A stretch of DNA of 33,178 bases from Bacillota bacterium (GTDB taxonomy: Bacteria; Bacillota; Clostridia; Saccharofermentanales; Fastidiosipilaceae), in the NCBI GenBank assembly GCA_030055235.1, contig JASGUW010000075.1:1-33178 (forward strand), written 5' to 3'. The notes beneath the pieces were generated by a model. The model was not told the DNA's origin. It did not search any database and was given only the letters and a program-made list of their open reading frames with translations. The position numbers and the translations under genes were made by a program. This document shows, piece after piece, positions 30,345-33,178 of this stretch (positions are counted from its first letter, which is position 1; each line of letters opens with the position of its first letter).

Positions 30345-31048
30345 ATACGAAAACCGTTCTGGTTGTTGATGACGATCCCCATATCGTCGAACTGCTGACG
30401 CTGTATTTTGAGAAGGAGGGCTACCTGGTCCGCTCCAGTGGCGACGGCGTCAGTGCACTGGAGTCTTTTGCGGACGTGGAGCCGGATGTCGTCATTCTTG
30501 ACCTGATGCTGCCCAGGAAGGACGGCTATGATGTCTGCCGCGAAATCCGGCGCGTTTCCGATGTCCCGATCCTGATGCTCACCGCCCGCGGCGAAACGCT
30601 GGACAAGATTGTCGGGCTGGAGCTCGGCGCCGACGACTATGTCCAGAAGCCCTTTGAGCCGAAGGAGCTGCTGGCACGGGTGAAGGCCGTCCTGCGCCGT
30701 GTCGAAGCCGGCGGTGCCGGCCGTGACAAAGAGCCCGAGCGTGAGCGAGTCAGCTGGCCGGGTCTGGAAATTGACAAGTCGCGTTATCTTGTCCGCATAG
30801 GCGGCCAGACTGTCGAGATGCCGCCGAAGGAGCTGGAGCTTTTCTACTTTCTCGCCTCCCATCCCAACCGCGTCTATACCCGCGAACAGTTGCTGGGCTC
30901 GGTCTGGGGCTATGATTTCTTCGGCGAATCGCGGACAGTCGACGTTCATGTCAAACGCATCCGCGAAAAAATCGAAGACCATGGCGGCGGGCAGGGCTGG
31001 CAGATCCAGACCGTCTGGGGTGTCGGCTACAAGTTCGAAGTGGAGTAG
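30341..31048 (+). CDS. OmpR/PhoB-family response regulator
   Basis: A 235-residue DNA-binding response regulator. The receiver domain (about 1-120) has DDD near the N-terminus, the phosphoacceptor D54 in VILDLMLP, T in MLTARG, and K in YVQKPFEP. The winged-helix domain (about 135-233) is typical (PPKELELFYFLASHPNRVYTREQLL, RTVDVHVKRIREKIE). It shares four bases with nrdR (ATGA) and is followed by its kinase after 11 bases. Resemblance is to the ResD/WalR group, but the signal cannot be named. Confidence 0.95.
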   Translation: MNTKTVLVVDDDPHIVELLTLYFEKEGYLVRSSGDGVSALESFADVEPDVVILDLMLPRKDGYDVCREIRRVSDVPILMLTARGETLDKIVGLELGADDYVQKPFEPKELLARVKAVLRRVEAGGAGRDKEPERERVSWPGLEIDKSRYLVRIGGQTVEMPPKELELFYFLASHPNRVYTREQLLGSVWGYDFFGESRTVDVHVKRIREKIEDHGGGQGWQIQTVWGVGYKFEVE

Positions 31049-31059
31049 CGGGGCAGGGC

Positions 31060-32610
31060 ATGGCGCGCTTCGGCAAAGCTCTCAGGCCGCGCCGTGCCGC
31101 GACCTACCGCGGCCGTCTGGTCAGCTCCTTTATTGCGATCATACTGCTGAGCTTTTTCATCCTCTCCATCATCTTCTATACCACGGTTACCACGGCGCTC
31201 GGCCGCAACCGGGCGCGGCAGCTCAACGCCGCGGTGGCGGAACTGGCTGCCATCGTCGCCGAGCGCTGCGAAGAGGGAACCGATCTGAAGACGGACCCGG
31301 CGGTCGTCTTCTACATGTCCTTCATCCGCCGCTCGCTGGGTTCCTATGTCTGGCTGGTCGCTCCCGACGGCCAGCTTGTCGCCGCCACCGGCTTCCCCCC
31401 GGAGGTCAGCGACCGGCTTGACGCCGGGACATCGGAGGAACTGCCGCGCCTGCCGCAGCTTTTTGTCGGGGAGGATCTCACGTCCACAGGCTATACCTTT
31501 ATCGGCGGCAATTTCCTGGGACTTTTCGATCCGCCCGGGAATCAGCGCTGGATTTCGGTCATCCGCCCCGTCCATGACAGTGCCGGTGAGCTCAAAATTA
31601 TTGTCCAGATCCACGACCGCTTCGACATGTCCGAAGACAGCCGCAGCTACATGCTGAACGGCGTAGGCCTGGCCATTCTGGTAGCCCTCATCGCGGCCCT
31701 CGTCATCGTCCTGATCTTTTCCAACAGCGTATCCCGCCCCATCCGCGAACTCTCCGACGCCGCCCGTGCGGTCATGCAGGGCGACTACACCGTGCGCGTT
31801 CCAGAACCCCGCCCCGAGCCGGAAAAGCGCGACGAAGCCTCTGAGCGGACGGAGTCTGCCGACGAAATTACCTTTCTGGTGCGCAGCTTCAATCTCATGG
31901 CCGAGTCGCTCGAGCTCCAGAACACCGATCGCCGCGACTTCATTTCGGCAATCTCCCATGATCTCAGGACACCCTTGACCTCGATCCGCGGCTTCATCGA
32001 AGGCATGCTCGACGGCACCATCCCGCCCGAACGCTTCCCCCGTTATCTCGGCATTGTCCGTGATGAGACGGAGCGCCTGACCAAGCTGGTCAACGCCATG
32101 AACGAGGTCAATGAGCTAGATGGCGGTGCACTGAACTTTCACTTCGCTAACTTCGACATCACTGCCCTCATCCGCCAGGTGGTGCGCTCCCTTGAGAGCC
32201 TTATCGAAGCGCGCAGCCTGACCGTTCAGACCTCCCAGACCCCGGACTGCGAACCCCTGCTGGTGGTCGGCGACGAGGAGCAGATCGGCCGTGTCCTCTA
32301 CAATCTGCTCTCAAACGCCATCCGCCATGCGCCTGAGGCCGGCATCCTCTCGGTGACCTGGCAGCGCGGCGCAGGCGGGCGCTGTCTGGAAGTCGTCGTC
32401 GAAGACAACGGCCCCGGCATCAGCGACGAAGATCTGCCGCACATCTTTGAACGTTTCTACAAGTCCGATCGTGCCCGTACCCGCCATTCGGGCAGCGGCC
32501 TTGGCCTTTTTATCTCACGCGGCATCCTGACGGCCCACGGCCAGAAGATCACGGCCGGCCGCAGCCGCATGGGCGGAGCCCGCTTTGCCTTCACCCTGAA
32601 GCTTGCCTGA
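31060..32610 (+). CDS. Membrane sensor histidine kinase
   Basis: A 516-residue partner of the response regulator just upstream. Two membrane helices (about 25-46 and 200-222) flank an extracytoplasmic sensor domain of about 150 residues. A HAMP linker follows (SNSVSRPIRELSDAARAVMQ), with a charged Pro/Glu-rich insert in it (EPRPEPEKRDEASERTE). Then come the HisKA domain with the phosphorylated H300 in ISHDLRTPLTS and the HATPase domain (NLLSNAIRHAP, VEDNGPGI, FERFYKSDRARTRHSGSGLG). All catalytic boxes are present. The overall layout resembles WalK/ResE without a PAS domain. The ligand is unknown. Confidence 0.94.
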   Translation: MARFGKALRPRRAATYRGRLVSSFIAIILLSFFILSIIFYTTVTTALGRNRARQLNAAVAELAAIVAERCEEGTDLKTDPAVVFYMSFIRRSLGSYVWLVAPDGQLVAATGFPPEVSDRLDAGTSEELPRLPQLFVGEDLTSTGYTFIGGNFLGLFDPPGNQRWISVIRPVHDSAGELKIIVQIHDRFDMSEDSRSYMLNGVGLAILVALIAALVIVLIFSNSVSRPIRELSDAARAVMQGDYTVRVPEPRPEPEKRDEASERTESADEITFLVRSFNLMAESLELQNTDRRDFISAISHDLRTPLTSIRGFIEGMLDGTIPPERFPRYLGIVRDETERLTKLVNAMNEVNELDGGALNFHFANFDITALIRQVVRSLESLIEARSLTVQTSQTPDCEPLLVVGDEEQIGRVLYNLLSNAIRHAPEAGILSVTWQRGAGGRCLEVVVEDNGPGISDEDLPHIFERFYKSDRARTRHSGSGLGLFISRGILTAHGQKITAGRSRMGGARFAFTLKLA

Positions 32611-32621
32611 AGGTGCTTTTG

Positions 32622-32651
32622 GCGTCAGACGGCAAAAAACGGCCATGACGC
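32622..32651 (+). terminator. Possible hairpin after the histidine kinase
   Basis: GCGTCA (32622-32627) pairs with TGACGC (32646-32651), with an inner GGC/GCC stem around an A-rich loop. There is no following T run, so this is weak evidence for the end of the nrdR-kinase unit. Confidence 0.35.
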
Positions 32652-33105
32652 AGCCGGGCAGAATATGTAAGAGGACAGTATTTCGACCGGTGCACGACAT
32701 TTCGTATGTAATGCGGACCCTGGTGCACGACCAGCAGTTCTCTGATTATTCCCTGTTGTGTTAAATGCTGTATTAAGCCCGAAAGCTCTGTATATTCGAG
32801 TACTTTGCGGGAACGGGGTGTACGTGATACAGCCAGGGACTTGGTAAAGCTTTTTTCCGATCTATCCTCGAAACAGCTGAAACACCACGGCTTCAGTGTT
32901 GCCTCCATATACGCCTATAGGAGATCACTTCTCCAATTGCCTGCATGCAATTTCCTGCGCAGAGACCGGCCTTACAAGCTGCCGGAATGTGAATGGAATT
33001 CAATAGGATAGCGGGCGACGAGGATGATGGGCACGCCTCATAAAGGCATAGAGGAAATCCGGGTTTCCTTAGCCTGAACAAGTAAGATGAAAGCTGATCC
33101 TGCGC
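32652..33105. other. Non-coding stretch at the right end
   Basis: No gene is recognised. Short open frames on both strands have no domain or good start. The sequence is less GC-rich than the coding part, like the accessory zone. AGGAAA and TTTCCT form a small hairpin near 33051-33068, just before the dispersed repeat. Confidence 0.4.
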
Positions 33106-33178
33106 GCCGTGCAGCGTTGCGCTGCTGCTTTCCGTGGTCAAAGTAGGCCGGAATCCAAATGTTTTTTTGGATTACACG
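33106..33178 (+). repeat. Dispersed repeat, copy 2, cut by the window edge
   Basis: GCCGTGCAGCG (33106), GTGGTCAAAGTAGG (33134 onward), ATCCAAATGTTTTTTTGGAT and TACACG occur in the same order and spacing as in copy 1 at 11886-11966 on the opposite strand. The perfect ATCCAAA/TTTGGAT arms with a T run are kept in both. It may continue beyond the window. Confidence 0.75.

Overview
The window looks like a chromosomal segment of a GC-rich member of the Bacillota, probably a clostridial lineage. The grounds are the division and cell wall (dcw) gene order mraZ-rsmH-ftsL-pbp-(murE-like)-murF-mraY-ftsW-murG-ftsQ-sbp-ftsZ, a class B PBP with PASTA-like repeats, the Firmicutes-type small basic protein, and nrdR after ftsZ. 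Genus and species cannot be named from the sequence alone.

Layout. Bases 1-1150 hold the 5' part of an IS4/IS1634-type transposase (minus strand). Bases 1.5-4.3 kb encode a copper P-type ATPase fused in frame, through a 33-bp tandem repeat, to a C-terminal CopZ-like domain that has its own ribosome binding site. An inositol-monophosphatase-family enzyme follows. From 5.3 to 15.4 kb lies an accessory zone. It contains two mosaic arrays of about 60-bp dyad-symmetric units, each followed by a related non-coding tail and lying in inverted orientation, which bracket a 1212-residue secreted protein with a GH17 domain and a SixA-like phosphatase. It also holds a second IS1634-type transposase, a short dispersed repeat that recurs at the right end of the window, and decayed sequence.

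From 15.4 to 29.7 kb runs the dcw cluster, mostly with overlapping start and stop codons, so it is probably translationally coupled. Its genes would make lipid I/II (MurF, MraY, MurG), carry out septal synthesis (class B PBP, FtsW), and build the divisome (FtsL, FtsQ, Sbp, FtsZ). Several features are unusual. The gene in the murE slot encodes a full-length protein that has lost the P-loop lysine and other MurE signature residues. murD, murC, murB and ftsA are absent from their usual places. The PBP has KTS where KTG is expected. FtsZ's IPAFL peptide is far from its C-terminus. No sporulation genes lie between ftsZ and nrdR.

From 29.8 to 32.6 kb, nrdR is coupled to an OmpR-type response regulator and a membrane histidine kinase. 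The last 570 bases have no convincing gene and end in a second copy of the dispersed repeat.

The best candidates for something undescribed are the paired inverted repeat-array elements with conserved tails, the apparently degenerate MurE kept at its syntenic position, and the CopA-CopZ fusion with an internal start.
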